Source: WJKK01 sp964638225
Lineage (GTDB): Bacteria; Patescibacteriota; WWE3; UBA101185; UBA10185
DNA length: 64,000 nucleotides
Reading direction: 5' to 3'
Assembly: GCA_964638225.1 (NCBI GenBank)
Contig: CAZWYL010000002.1
Span: 1 to 64,000, forward strand
Shown here: one piece after another, positions 1 to 8,086 of the stretch
Numbering within the stretch: the first letter of the stretch is position 1
Layout of the letters: the number at the start of each line of letters is the position of its first letter
Notes under the pieces: generated by a model
What the model was told of the DNA's origin: nothing
The model's input: only the letters and a program-made list of their open reading frames with translations
The model's database searches: none
Made by a program: the position numbers and the translations under genes

Positions 1-2
1 TG

Positions 3-311
3 ATAGCTGAAGAAAACTTTTTAAATAATAGTGAATATTACGATGTAAATAATAAAAAAGGTTACTACAAAGATGTTAAAGAGGCGGTAACATCCATTGC
101 TCCTCATAAATTTTATGATCTGAATTTATCCACAGGCGTGCATGAAGTTTTGATAAAAACTCCATACAAAAATATTACTCATAAGGAAAAATTTGAAATT
201 ACAGATACCCACTATGCACTAATTGGTTATGAATACAATGACGGACTCACAAAACCGCCTATAGAAGACTTCTATTTTCGAATACAAAAAGAACGCATTT
301 TTCTACAATGA
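3..311 (+). CDS. C-terminal fragment of an unknown protein
   Basis: Open from the window edge in frame 3 to a TGA, giving about 102 residues; the start lies outside the window. The peptide is rich in Asn, Lys and Tyr, contains no clear membrane segment, and ends in an aromatic, basic tail (FYFRIQKERIFLQ). I recognise no family. It is AT-rich like most of the window. The next gene begins 186 bases downstream with its own promoter-like box, so the two are probably separate transcripts. Confidence 0.55.
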   Translation: MAEENFLNNSEYYDVNNKKGYYKDVKEAVTSIAPHKFYDLNLSTGVHEVLIKTPYKNITHKEKFEITDTHYALIGYEYNDGLTKPPIEDFYFRIQKERIFLQ

Positions 312-496
312 GGAGAAAAAAGCTCCAGACCGACATACTCAATGATCAAGGATTAGAACCTAGAGAATGAAGTGGTTCTGTACCGACATGCTCAGCTAGA
401 GTCTTTCGTAGAGAAATAAGCAATAGAAGGACAGCCGCTAAATGAGTTAACACTAAAGTTTCCATTAGTGACAAATTTGGTGATATAGTTAAAGAA

Positions 497-907
497 ATGA
501 AAAAAAACATTATCATCTCAATTCTAATAGTTTTAAGCATCGGACTTGGAAGCTATATGTACTTATATTCAAGAAAAAATATCTCTGTAGAACCGGTCAC
601 AACTCCTGATGATACTCCAACACAGTCCACGCAAAACACAGACGATGAAGTAAGTGTAAACTTTGAAGAAACAGGAAACCTTACTAGAAACATTCCGGGA
701 CAACCTGAAAATGTTTGGCTGTTGATCTATGAAAGACCAGGAGCACCTGCATTAACTGTTGAACTAGAGTTTATTTCGAAAAGCGAATGTTTTAATCCTG
801 AAAGAGTGTCTTGCGACCAAATTAAACTAAATATTGGTGATAGAGCTTCTGTTAAGGGTAACAAGCAGAATAATAAGGTAGTCGCGAGTACTCTCGAAAT
901 CTTATAA
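497..907 (+). CDS. Membrane-anchored small extracytoplasmic protein, unknown function
   Basis: 136 residues. An N-terminal hydrophobic helix (about residues 4-23) after MKK suggests a signal anchor. It is followed by a Thr/Pro/Asp-rich linker (about 30-50) and a small domain ending in a stretch (INIGDRASVKG-like) that could form a beta-barrel or OB-like fold. One Cys pair (about residues 97 and 105) could form a disulfide. A TATAGT box at 484-489 lies seven bases before the ATG, fitting the leaderless-promoter pattern seen elsewhere here. No family recognised. Confidence 0.6.
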   Translation: MKKNIIISILIVLSIGLGSYMYLYSRKNISVEPVTTPDDTPTQSTQNTDDEVSVNFEETGNLTRNIPGQPENVWLLIYERPGAPALTVELEFISKSECFNPERVSCDQIKLNIGDRASVKGNKQNNKVVASTLEIL

Positions 908-940
908 ACAAGGAGATTCAAAAGTAGAATTATTGACTAG

Positions 941-1075
941 CTAACATTTAAAGCAGCTCGAACATCCATCGCTACGCCCAGACAGAATGGTCACTTAGTT
1001 GACCGCGATGATTCGACTAGCCTTCTAAGGCTTGCAGAAACCCTATATGAAAAACTTAGATTCGAACTAAAATAA
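941..1075 (+). pseudogene. Possible remnant of a glycosyltransferase C-terminus
   Basis: Between the 497-907 gene and the next gene there is a 44-codon open stretch without a start codon, following an in-frame TAG. It reads like protein, including NGHLVDRDDSTSLLRLAETL, which resembles the 'nGlLVdpgD.eaLa.ai' segment near the C-terminus of GT4-type glycosyltransferases. It may be a decayed gene end. The similarity is by eye and short, so this is a weak call. Confidence 0.18.
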
Positions 1076-1111
1076 TCTTGTTGTGGACTGATTCATTAAA
1101 AAGATTGTATG

Positions 1112-1363
1112 TTACGTAGTAGTAGTGGGGTCAGACCGGACCTCTGAAAGAATCATATGGAGTAACTCTTCCGTGCTAGTACCTGGGCTGTAATTCACAT
1201 CCAGATCCTGAGCTATAGCTTTTAATTTTTCAAATGAACGGGGATTTTCATTATTTGCCAGCGACTGAAGAAATGAAAGATTTGGGCGCCCATGTTCATC
1301 ACGCCAATCCTTGATATCTTCTGTCTTTTTTGTAGCTTTCTTTCTATCATCTTTATGTTGCAT
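1112..1363 (-). CDS. Small charged protein, unknown function
   Basis: 83 residues, strongly charged and lacking a membrane segment. The N-terminus is Lys-rich (HKDDRKKATKKTEDIKDW), and the C-terminal half (FEKLKAIAQDLDVNYSPGTSTEELLHMI) looks like a small helical domain; it ends in four Thr. No convincing ribosome-binding site is visible, and the nearest -10-like box (TATAAT) is some way upstream. It could be a real small gene or a chance frame; the amphipathic composition favours a real gene. Confidence 0.45.
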   Translation of the reverse strand: MQHKDDRKKATKKTEDIKDWRDEHGRPNLSFLQSLANNENPRSFEKLKAIAQDLDVNYSPGTSTEELLHMILSEVRSDPTTTT

Positions 1364-1483
1364 ATGTTTTAAAAACTTATATTATATTTGAGAACTTGAC
1401 GTTAAAATTATAACAGACAAGCCCTAAAGAAGGAAAATGCTTGGATAGAAAACGATTCTGGGGTCAATTCAAATTAATCCTGG

Positions 1484-1543
1484 TTAAAAAATAAAGGGCA
1501 ATCCAGGGAGGTTTTATGCTTCAAACCACTGCTGGATCGCCCT
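1484..1543 (-). terminator. Long imperfect hairpin terminator of the 1574-1837 gene
   Basis: Three stacked helices: AGGGC 1495-1499 with GCCCT 1539-1543, ATCCAG 1501-1506 with CTGGAT 1532-1537, and GGTTT 1510-1514 with AAACC 1523-1527. Read on the minus strand the hairpin is followed by TTTATTTTTT, so it works as a Rho-independent terminator for the small membrane protein gene. Confidence 0.8.
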
Positions 1544-1573
1544 AAGAGGCTTCCTGAACTTCTAATCGTCACC

Positions 1574-1837
1574 TTACTTCAAAGACTCTTTCCCAAGCTC
1601 GGTGATTGCCCAAGCGTAAATACCTCCCAACAATATGGGAATGCCTAAGATCACTATGATAGCGAATCCCAACGGATTTAATCCTAACTCTTGACCCAAC
1701 ATCCCCAAGGCAAGTGTTAGGATTCCTATTGCAGGCCATCCTATCGACAAGATCAAGACGAAGAAGACCAGTGCTAGTACTACCCAAATAATACAACCAC
1801 ATCCTCCGCAGCCAGTAGTATCAGCTTGCTTACTCAC
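1574..1837 (-). CDS. Small Gly/Cys-headed membrane protein
   Basis: 87 residues. A short polar N-terminus carries a Cys/Gly cluster (GCGGCGC, about residues 9-15). Two or three hydrophobic helices follow (about 16-38, 40-50 and 55-77), then a polar C-terminus. A strong Shine-Dalgarno GGAGGTGAG sits just upstream of the ATG, and a long hairpin terminator closes the gene. The Cys cluster could bind metal or be lipidated, but it does not match a standard lipobox. It belongs to the G+C-richer, Shine-Dalgarno-led gene class of this window. Function unknown. Confidence 0.7.
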   Translation of the reverse strand: MSKQADTTGCGGCGCIIWVVLALVFFVLILSIGWPAIGILTLALGMLGQELGLNPLGFAIIVILGIPILLGGIYAWAITELGKESLK

Positions 1838-1867
1838 ATCTCACCTCCAAGGGATATAGAACTAACC

Positions 1868-1885
1868 ATGTCAAAATTCTGACAT
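1868..1885. promoter_or_regulatory. 18-bp palindrome upstream of the small membrane protein gene
   Basis: ATGTCA 1868-1873 and TGACAT 1880-1885 form a perfect inverted repeat around AAATTC. It lies about 30 bases upstream of the minus-strand start at 1837 and includes a TTGACA on that strand. It could be an operator for a dimeric regulator; there is no independent support. Confidence 0.35.
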
Positions 1886-2052
1886 ATATAAACATTACTA
1901 GTAAAATGAATTATTGCAATTTGCACATATTTATAGGACTAAAATATTATTCTTTTGTTTTTTCTAACTTCCAATAACATTAGCAGACAGACAAAAATGC
2001 CAGTGATTATAGCCTTGGTTTGGAAAAATGCACCATAATTTGTATTATGTAT

Positions 2053-2104
2053 TATAATTAAGTATGTAAAGGAGGTGTAAATAGAATAGATAATCAATCT
2101 ATTC
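2053..2104 (+). promoter_or_regulatory. -10 box, distant ribosome-binding site and bridging hairpin of the cold-shock gene
   Basis: TATAAT at 2053-2058 is a likely -10. GGAGGTG at 2071-2077 is a very strong Shine-Dalgarno, but it lies 33 bases before the ATG at 2111, too far to work directly. The gap is filled by a perfect 8-bp hairpin (GAATAGAT 2084-2091, loop AATCA, ATCTATTC 2097-2104). Folding it would bring the site close to the start codon. Leader structure is a known control point for cspA-type mRNAs; that it acts as a thermosensor here is inference. Confidence 0.55.
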
Positions 2105-2110
2105 AATTCT

Positions 2111-2308
2111 ATGAAAGGTAAAATAAAAACAAAAACTGATAAAGGATATGGATTCATTCAGATCGAAGGACAAGATAAAGATCTTTTCTTTCATTCTAAT
2201 GATCTAGTCGAAGTTACTTTTGATGAGCTACAAGAAGGCGACGAAGTCGAATTTAATGTAGTGGAAAGTGACAAAGGTCAGAGAGCAGAAAACGTACAGC
2301 GCCCATAA
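2111..2308 (+). CDS. csp: Cold-shock protein (CspA family)
   Basis: 65 residues, the normal length for a single cold-shock domain. Both RNA-binding motifs are visible: KGYGFI (RNP1, about residues 11-16) and LFFHS (RNP2, about 25-29), with the usual GD.V.F.V end. It binds single-stranded RNA or DNA as an RNA chaperone and transcription antiterminator. It stands alone with a structured leader (hairpin between ribosome-binding site and start). Family call is secure; which Csp paralog is not determinable. Confidence 0.95.
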   Translation: MKGKIKTKTDKGYGFIQIEGQDKDLFFHSNDLVEVTFDELQEGDEVEFNVVESDKGQRAENVQRP

Positions 2309-2817
2309 ACTCTTCTGTTAAAACCCAGATAAAATAAAAAGCCTCAAGAAAATCACTATAATTAACTTATAGAGACACTGAGGTAGGCTGCAAAAATTTT
2401 TGATAATCCTCTTACTTAAATCTTCAACGAACTTCCTATTTACTTTTCTTTTATCTTATAGTAGAATATTTTTGCACTTTAATATATTTACTGTTAGATA
2501 ATAGGAACTGCCCATGCTATTCAGCGTGGGCTTTTTTATTACTGAAAAACAGTTTAAGTCAAATACGTAAAACTTTGGTCTCTATTTGCTCTTTTTTGAT
2601 TAATTCAGTAGATAAGAAAAGGTCAGAAAGATACTAAAGTTCACACTATCTTGAATAATACACTCTGGTATCGGCACTTTGAAAATAAATAACAGAAAAT
2701 AATTCTTTTCTATCGGAGTTAATATTCTCACTCTAATGAGAAATGAGATAGGAACCATCGTGAAAGGACTGATATTCAAGTGGCTTGTAGAGATTTAGTG
2801 GGTTAGGCATATAAATT
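2309..2817. other. Gene-free stretch between the cold-shock gene and the structured RNA
   Basis: No protein gene is supported. It contains a hairpin region after csp (CCTCA/TGAGG enclosing CTATAA/TTATAG, 2342-2382), an 8-bp inverted repeat GCAAAAAT 2390-2397 / ATTTTTGC 2468-2475, and a clear terminator at 2510-2537. The csp transcript may therefore carry a long 3' untranslated region, or an independent small RNA may end at 2537. From 2538 to 2817 only AT-rich sequence that probably holds the operon promoter is seen. Confidence 0.5.
2510..2537 (+). terminator. Rho-independent terminator
   Basis: GCCCATGC 2510-2517, loop TATTCA, GCGTGGGC 2524-2531 (one G-U pair), then six T. It is a canonical intrinsic terminator on the plus strand, isolating the csp region from the T4SS-like operon downstream. 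Confidence 0.9.
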
Positions 2818-2950
2818 CCTGACTGTCTTTGGGCAGGTGCTAAAAATACCTATACCGTTGCCATTCATCCTGGTTGTAAGGTATTGCTAGTACCTGTCCA
2901 ATACGCATATCCACTTCGTGGCGTAAGCCATGGATGCTGGATGGGTCAGG
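2818..2950 (+). ncRNA. Candidate structured RNA at the head of the T4SS-like operon
   Basis: A nested fold can be drawn by eye. The closing helix is CCTGAC 2818-2823 / GTCAGG 2945-2950. Inside it a long arm has GGGCAGGT 2831-2838 / ACCTGTCC 2892-2899 and AATACCT 2845-2851 / AGGTATT 2879-2885. A second arm is CGTGGC-GTAA-GCCATG (about 2917-2932), a 6-bp stem capped by a GNRA tetraloop. The layout is a junction with two arms, about 70 bases before the first start codon (3020). It does not match RNase P, tmRNA, SRP RNA or the riboswitch cores I know. It may be a cis-regulatory leader or an independent RNA. Confidence 0.5.
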
Positions 2951-3019
2951 AAAACCTATAGAATGGGATTCAAACAAAACTATTCTAGTAATAGATCAGA
3001 AAAGGAGGAGGAAAGTGCA

Positions 3020-3652
3020 ATGAGCTTAATGTGGTTATTTCATGAGCCTCTCCCGGCCGGAGAGTTACATCTCAGCGGCTACGAAGAGGATCCGCATGAA
3101 GTCGCGCGCATACTGAATGAAGCATTTGATAGGGCGCCGGAAATCCAAGATAAAAGGTCCAAAAGAGTAGTCTGGGCACCGCTTGAGATAGACAAAGACC
3201 CCCTAATTGTATTCGTGGGGTTAATCTCAAATCCCTATCTCATCTTGGAACTGCTGGCTATGCAAATAGCCATAGAAAGACTTCCTAAAGGGGAGCTACG
3301 CCTCATAAGAGACGTTCGTCCTGGACCATTTTCTCGATTACTGACACTTCAGAGATACATCGCTGAAGTCAGTTTCGAGGGCATCCGTAGAGGAAACACA
3401 GACAGTCCCCCCTGGGGACTTGTCACGGGGCATAACGCTAATATAGTCAGACCTCGTTTCTTAACGTGGTTTGTTACGCAAGTTGCTCCGGAAAAGGTCT
3501 TTCTAGAGATTACTGGAGTTGGGAATGAGAAAGATGTATTTCCAGCTAAAAATCTGGAAGGTGCCAGAGAAGGTCTGTCATGGCTCCTTAAGATGCTGGA
3601 ACTCCACGAACAAACTAAGGTTAAGGAAACAGAAGAGTCAGAGGAGGAATAA
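3020..3652 (+). CDS. Soluble protein of unknown function, first gene of the T4SS-like operon
   Basis: 210 residues. The start MSLMWLF is chosen because AAAGGAGGAGGAAAG lies just upstream; the longer frame from 2930 runs into the structured RNA. No signal peptide or clear membrane helix, although residues around 73-90 (LIVFVGLISNPYLILELLAM) are hydrophobic and could be a buried core. The tail is acidic (EETEESEEE). It ends three bases before the next gene, whose ribosome-binding site lies within this gene's final codons. I recognise no family; position suggests a cytoplasmic component or regulator of the apparatus. Base composition is G+C-richer than the flanking genome. Confidence 0.7.
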   Translation: MSLMWLFHEPLPAGELHLSGYEEDPHEVARILNEAFDRAPEIQDKRSKRVVWAPLEIDKDPLIVFVGLISNPYLILELLAMQIAIERLPKGELRLIRDVRPGPFSRLLTLQRYIAEVSFEGIRRGNTDSPPWGLVTGHNANIVRPRFLTWFVTQVAPEKVFLEITGVGNEKDVFPAKNLEGAREGLSWLLKMLELHEQTKVKETEESEEE

Positions 3653-3654
3653 CA

Positions 3655-3957
3655 ATGCAGGCGTTAATGCAAAACTGGATATGGCTACTTTCTGGCGCGC
3701 TTAGTATCGGACTACTCGCAACAGGAGGTATGCTGGCGTTAAGGGCCCTGCGCCATCAGGACTTGGGCCTTATGGGCACTGCGTTTCTTATGGTTGGGGC
3801 GGGTTTTCTTCTCCTGCTCATAGTACTCGGACTTACGCTCGCGGTAGCGGGTCGCGATATGGCCGTGGCTAACACGGGAAAGGAAACCGGCCTAGTCTTG
3901 ATTGAAGTCTTTCGGGAGATAGTCAAGGCACTCGCCGGAGTTGGAACCGGTGAATAG
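3655..3957 (+). CDS. Two-helix small membrane protein (VirB2-like position)
   Basis: 100 residues with two hydrophobic segments (about 9-31 and 39-66) joined by a short basic loop (RALRHQD), then a polar C-terminus with an amphipathic helix. GAGGAGGAATAAC precedes the ATG. Size, two helices and place ahead of VirB6- and VirB4-like genes resemble the VirB2 pilin or small coupling subunits of T4SS. There is no cleavable signal sequence and no sequence signature, so a pilin role is only inference; a holin-like protein is an alternative. Confidence 0.65.
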   Translation: MQALMQNWIWLLSGALSIGLLATGGMLALRALRHQDLGLMGTAFLMVGAGFLLLLIVLGLTLAVAGRDMAVANTGKETGLVLIEVFREIVKALAGVGTGE

Positions 3958-4001
3958 GCCATAGACGCCGTTCCTAAGCTGTAGTCGCGTGTCTTAAATC
4001 G

Positions 4002-4031
4002 GGGACGGGGCATACGCAACAATCCCGTCCC
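4002..4031 (+). terminator. Intra-operon hairpin
   Basis: GGGACGGG 4002-4009 pairs perfectly with CCCGTCCC 4024-4031. It lies in the 152-base space after the two-helix gene and is not followed by a T tract. It may be a partial terminator or an mRNA stabiliser that lets the first two genes be expressed more than the rest. Confidence 0.5.
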
Positions 4032-4109
4032 TAAGCTCTTATCCCTTATCATCATTCTTATTGCAAAAACATCAAAAAACTAAAAATCAATAAAAAGGAG
4101 CGGAAGAAA

Positions 4110-5985
4110 ATGAAGAAAAAAGCATTGATCTTTATCGTACTTCTGATGATCCTCTTTGCAACTGGTTGCTCAGAGGATGAAGAAATAGGAATCGATCTGG
4201 ATCTATGGAAGGGATATAAGGATTTCGGAAGATACGCTTTGTTCGGCCCTGAAATCCAGATCCCTGTGGAACTAATGTGGTTAATGGTCTCAGGATCCGT
4301 ATCAGTAGCTCTACTTGGATTTGCATTCGAGCTGGTCTCGTCTGCGAAAAAAACGGGGAAGATAGGAATATTCAGTGGGACTTGGGGAATAAGTACAGGA
4401 TCTACAATTATCCTAATAGCAATATGGGTAGGGCTTAGCACCGTATTGGTGTCAGAAAGTTACAAGCTTTACGAACTATTGCCAGACTTTACAATAGGAG
4501 AACTGAAAATAGGAAGTATCGGTGCCCTATATAAGAGTCTCATCACTGTTGGTTTCGTGTTCCTAACAAAGTTCCTAAGAGAAGGCATGTTCATAGTGGG
4601 CATGGCTTGTCTTATCCTAGCTCCCATTTCAGCAGTAATTGAGGCACGCAAGGGAGTGGGAATCGGTACCGCATCAATGTTCGCGGCAATATTCAGCTGG
4701 TTCACCTACATAAGTACCCCATTCATAATATATGCCATTCATGAAAGAGCGCAATGGCCTATAATGGGGTCAATAGTAACTATTGAAACCAATAAGGCGG
4801 GTTGGGCGCTTATCGTCAATGCCGTCGCCTTGTTAGTTATGTGCAATATGCTAACCATATTGCTGAAAATAATAAGAAGATTGGCGGATGTAACGCAACG
4901 CGCGTGGGGATTTTTCTCCAGGCCACAATCTAGAGATGAACTTTCCGTAGCCACAACAACGCACGAAAGCGATCTCAGTCAAGCGGTACGTGAGCTTAAA
5001 GATGAACTTACCCAAACTCGACAACAGGCCAATAGTTCTAGCACAGCACGTGATGTGGCAGAGGGTGCTGCTATAGGACTCACAGGATACTTCGCCGGCA
5101 GACGCGGTGGTTATAGAACCCCCGGCGGAGCAAGTGAATACGCAAGAGAAGATGAAGAAAATTTCGAAGAGGGTCCAAGCGGAAGTCCTCAAACACCGTC
5201 CGGATCTCCTTCTTCAGAAGGAGGTTCCTCGAGTGGAGACTCTTCTCAAAAAGATTCCGCATCAGCGCCGATTCCTCCAGATGGTAGCTCTACAATGGCA
5301 GAAGAAGAACCTATGGAAGATTCATATACTGAGGAGGATCTCTCCGATGAGGATATTTCATCATCGCAGGTTACCCCTGGCGGGAACCTCGATATGGATG
5401 AAGAGGAGTCTGAGGAAAATCAATATACCGAGGAGGATCTCTCCGATGAAGACATNNNNNNNNNNNNNNNNNNNNNNNNNNNNNNNNNNNNNNNNNNNNN
5501 NNNNNNNNNNNNNNNNNNNNNNNNNNNNNNNNNNNNNNNNNNNNNNNNNNNNNNNTTCATCGGCGCAGGTTACGCCCAGTGGTAGCAGCGCGGTAAATGA
5601 AGAGGAAGAGAACTCATCTCCCTTTAAATCAGATGTGTCAACCTCTAACGAGGAAAGCACTGACGGACCATCCATAGCGGATGTGGGGGGAGAAGGGAAG
5701 AATGAACAACAGAACCACGGACTCTCATCAGGAGCGCGTACTCCTAGCGGAGCTAGCAGCGTTCAAGAGGAAGATTACACTCCCTTGAAAGAAGCTCGAC
5801 GTAATGAAGAGGAGTCTGAGGAAGATCAATATACCGAGGAGGATCTCTCCGATGAAGACATTTCATCGGCGCAGGTTACGCCCAGTGGTAGCAGCGCGGT
5901 AAATGAAGAGGAAGAGGAAGAAGATCTAGCCGAAGACAATGGAATTAATTCCAAACCGATTACTCCTAGCGGAGCTAGGGGTTAG
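4110..5985 (+). CDS. VirB6/TrbL-like polytopic lipoprotein with acidic TPSG-repeat tail (contains scaffold gap)
   Basis: A lipoprotein-type signal ends in FATGC (Cys20). Residues about 50-265 hold several long hydrophobic helices, as in VirB6/TrbL channel proteins. From about residue 270 the protein is hydrophilic, with a coiled-coil-like stretch and then a very acidic low-complexity tail with near-identical units (YTEEDLSDEDISS followed by QVTPSG) and seven TP[GS]G motifs, one at the very C-terminus. The gap at 5456-5555 interrupts one repeat. If it is closed to zero or any multiple of three, the two sides join in frame (GAC-AT|T-TCA), so the apparent frameshift is an artefact. AGGAG precedes the start; the gene ends 17 bases before the next. 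Confidence 0.7.
5456..5555. other. Scaffold gap (100 N) inside a protein-coding repeat
   Basis: The sequence left of the gap ends ...GATGAAGACAT and the right side begins TTCATCGGCGCAGG. The intact downstream copy at about 5851-5875 reads straight through the same junction. The assembly therefore broke at a repeat unit; the true missing length is zero or some number of repeat units. Confidence 0.9.
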
Positions 5986-6002
5986 AAAATTAAGGAGATA
6001 CT

Positions 6003-6260
6003 ATGTTCGAGCCTATAAGAAGAGAGTTAAAGAGTCGATGGTTATCCCTCAACAGCAGTCGTTGGGGAATAGGAGGGGTTATAATAAAACCCTGGTACGG
6101 GTTTGTTTTACTCGGGGTGTTCCTTTACAGCATAATGTCAATAATGGTCTGGAAATCATTATTGATCATGCTGATAATCGTACCCATACTAATACTCCTA
6201 CGGAAACAACTCGTATTAATATGGGTCGGTCTGCAACGAACGTGGGAACAGGAGGTATAG
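6003..6260 (+). CDS. VirB3/PrgI-like small inner-membrane protein
   Basis: 85 residues: a basic, soluble N-terminus (MFEPIRRELKSRW), two closely spaced hydrophobic helices (about 31-48 and 50-67), and an amphipathic basic C-terminus. VirB3 and PrgI family proteins are of this size and layout and are encoded immediately before the VirB4 ATPase, as here; the stop codon directly abuts the ATG at 6261. AAGGAGAT precedes the start. The call rests on size, topology and gene order, not on a sequence signature. Confidence 0.55.
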   Translation: MFEPIRRELKSRWLSLNSSRWGIGGVIIKPWYGFVLLGVFLYSIMSIMVWKSLLIMLIIVPILILLRKQLVLIWVGLQRTWEQEV

Positions 6261-8060
6261 ATGCTCTTGAAAGCTCTTCCAAGCTTAATAAAAGCTGGGG
6301 GGAGTGTCGATGAGCTCCTAACTCCCCCCTCAAACGTATCGGTTTTCACACTGACTCATCCAGCGGCGCCTGAGGCATCAATTCAGGTAAATTCAGCGAT
6401 GAGGAGATTAGCTACTGTAATTAGTCTACCTTTACCGAAAACTGCTCCCCAGTTCCTTAAACTGACAAGAAGAGCAAAAAGGAACGGGTACTATGGATCT
6501 CGTGAACAACTGATAGGAGAGAGGAGATCCCTAGCAGCGCTGAAATGGCAGGGAAAAGCCCTAAAAGAGATCGAGAGAACGGTTCTTCCGGGAAGCAGAA
6601 GTGTCTATCCAACAATAAGGGATAGGGTAGTATCTATCACCGTGGACAGGGATAGTCGATCTCTGCGTAGCGTAACAGGCCTCGGCCGGTTACGTGAACA
6701 GTCAGAATTACGGGAACTAAGAGAACGAGCCGCAACACAAACGGGATTCGACCAACCGGAAAGACTTCACAGTCTTGTAAGCCTAATGAGCGGGAGGTCC
6801 GGTATACTGGAAGAGACCACCAGAAGCAAAAAAAGACAGCTTAGGTGGGAATACCTTGCCATAAAACCTAAGACCTTCGGCTTTGACACGCATGCGATGG
6901 GTCTTGGAAAAGCTCTGGCAAAAATCACAAACATAACTTACCCCGTAAGACTGGGGATAAGAAAGAGAATGCAAGGCAACCAAATAGTCTCGGTTACCTT
7001 AGCAGTTCCAATGTTCGAAGAAGATTCAATTCGAGAGGCCGTCGGAGCCGCGCATGATGCGGGATTCGAAGCTTACAGAATAAAAAGCGTAATACCGATA
7101 GAGCTCTATAAAGGTTTTCTGCCTGGAAGCCTGGGATTGGCCCCCTATTACTTTGATGTAAACAAGGATGAGTTAGAAGTTCTAGTCACATTGCTAACTC
7201 AAAAAGCGGGGTCTACCTACCTAGACGGCAATATCTTTATAGGTTGGTATACAAATACTCTACAACGCCATCTAACAAACCATAAATACCCTATGTTCAT
7301 TTACTCGAAAGAGCATTGGCATAGGGCTTATATAGGTACCGAGGGCGTAGGCAAGACGTCCTGGGCCAACATCGGTTTGATATTAGCTTCAGATGCATGG
7401 GTCGCAATAACAGCGGCGGCCGATAGCAGAGGGAGCACTATCCGCATAGTACATGAACTGGGAGGGCCAATCGAGGAGATCGGTCCTGGCGCGACAAGAC
7501 AGGATGGCGAGGATTTCGCAACACGTGCACTAAAACTGCTACGAAGCGGAGTGCCGGTAGCCATCAAACCGAGAAGTGACACAGATAGACCGTACTTAGC
7601 TAGATTCTTGGCAGGTTTCTTGCCTAGAATCAAACATTCCCTTGACGAAGAGGGGATCATAGTGCCGGAGGGTACTGTAGTTAGCGTGCTGGTCGATGAC
7701 CTGTCCGCCTTAGAGCAAGCTCAACGCACCTGCTCTCCCTCATGGGACGATGATTTTAGGTTAGCTTTTACCTCCCTCGAGGGGATAAGCTCAATTGGTG
7801 CAAAACCACGAGAGGGATCGAACGAACCAAGGCCCACTCCGGGCATATCCCTAGTGGTAACCACCCAACAACCCGAGGACTTAGATGTCATCGGGGCGAA
7901 GTTCAATGTAAGAGTATGGCATTCCTCTCGAGACGATGCGATGGCAACGATAGGAACTGGTGAGAAAGCAATGAAGATCCCAATCAAGACGCGTATTGGA
8001 AACACGCTCTTGCTGGAACTGCTGATGAACAGATCACACTTCGGTAGGCTAGTCTACTAA
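6261..8060 (+). CDS. VirB4-like T4SS ATPase
   Basis: 599 residues. The C-terminal half carries a P-loop (GTEGVGKTS, about residues 358-366) and a Walker B-like strand ending in two Asp (VSVLVDDLSALEQ, about 472-484), followed by a conserved-looking SLVVTTQQPEDL segment typical of the HerA/FtsK/VirB4 class, where a Gln ends a strand. The N-terminal ~350 residues are a poorly conserved platform domain. It would power substrate transfer or assembly at the inner membrane. It is shorter than canonical VirB4 (about 800) and lacks a clear DE Walker B. AGGAGG within the previous gene is its ribosome-binding site. A VirD4-like coupling role is an alternative. Confidence 0.65.
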   Translation: MLLKALPSLIKAGGSVDELLTPPSNVSVFTLTHPAAPEASIQVNSAMRRLATVISLPLPKTAPQFLKLTRRAKRNGYYGSREQLIGERRSLAALKWQGKALKEIERTVLPGSRSVYPTIRDRVVSITVDRDSRSLRSVTGLGRLREQSELRELRERAATQTGFDQPERLHSLVSLMSGRSGILEETTRSKKRQLRWEYLAIKPKTFGFDTHAMGLGKALAKITNITYPVRLGIRKRMQGNQIVSVTLAVPMFEEDSIREAVGAAHDAGFEAYRIKSVIPIELYKGFLPGSLGLAPYYFDVNKDELEVLVTLLTQKAGSTYLDGNIFIGWYTNTLQRHLTNHKYPMFIYSKEHWHRAYIGTEGVGKTSWANIGLILASDAWVAITAAADSRGSTIRIVHELGGPIEEIGPGATRQDGEDFATRALKLLRSGVPVAIKPRSDTDRPYLARFLAGFLPRIKHSLDEEGIIVPEGTVVSVLVDDLSALEQAQRTCSPSWDDDFRLAFTSLEGISSIGAKPREGSNEPRPTPGISLVVTTQQPEDLDVIGAKFNVRVWHSSRDDAMATIGTGEKAMKIPIKTRIGNTLLLELLMNRSHFGRLVY

Positions 8061-8086
8061 GAAAGCCTATACAACGGGGGAGGCTC

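Noticed and set aside
1939..2157. Minus-strand hydrophobic frame over the csp leader
   Set aside because: It covers the csp promoter and start, has no initiation signal, and is AT-driven.
2930..3019. N-terminal extension of the first T4SS-operon gene
   Set aside because: It lies in the structured RNA and lacks a ribosome-binding site, whereas the Met at 3020 has a strong one.
3001..3020. GAGGAAAGTG resembling the RNase P P4 motif
   Set aside because: It is part of a purine-rich ribosome-binding site and the rest of RNase P RNA is missing.
5107..5985. Separate open frame starting at 5107 and running through the gap
   Set aside because: Only the part after the gap is coding; before the gap it is an out-of-frame shadow of the VirB6-like gene. 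The true frame joins across the gap.
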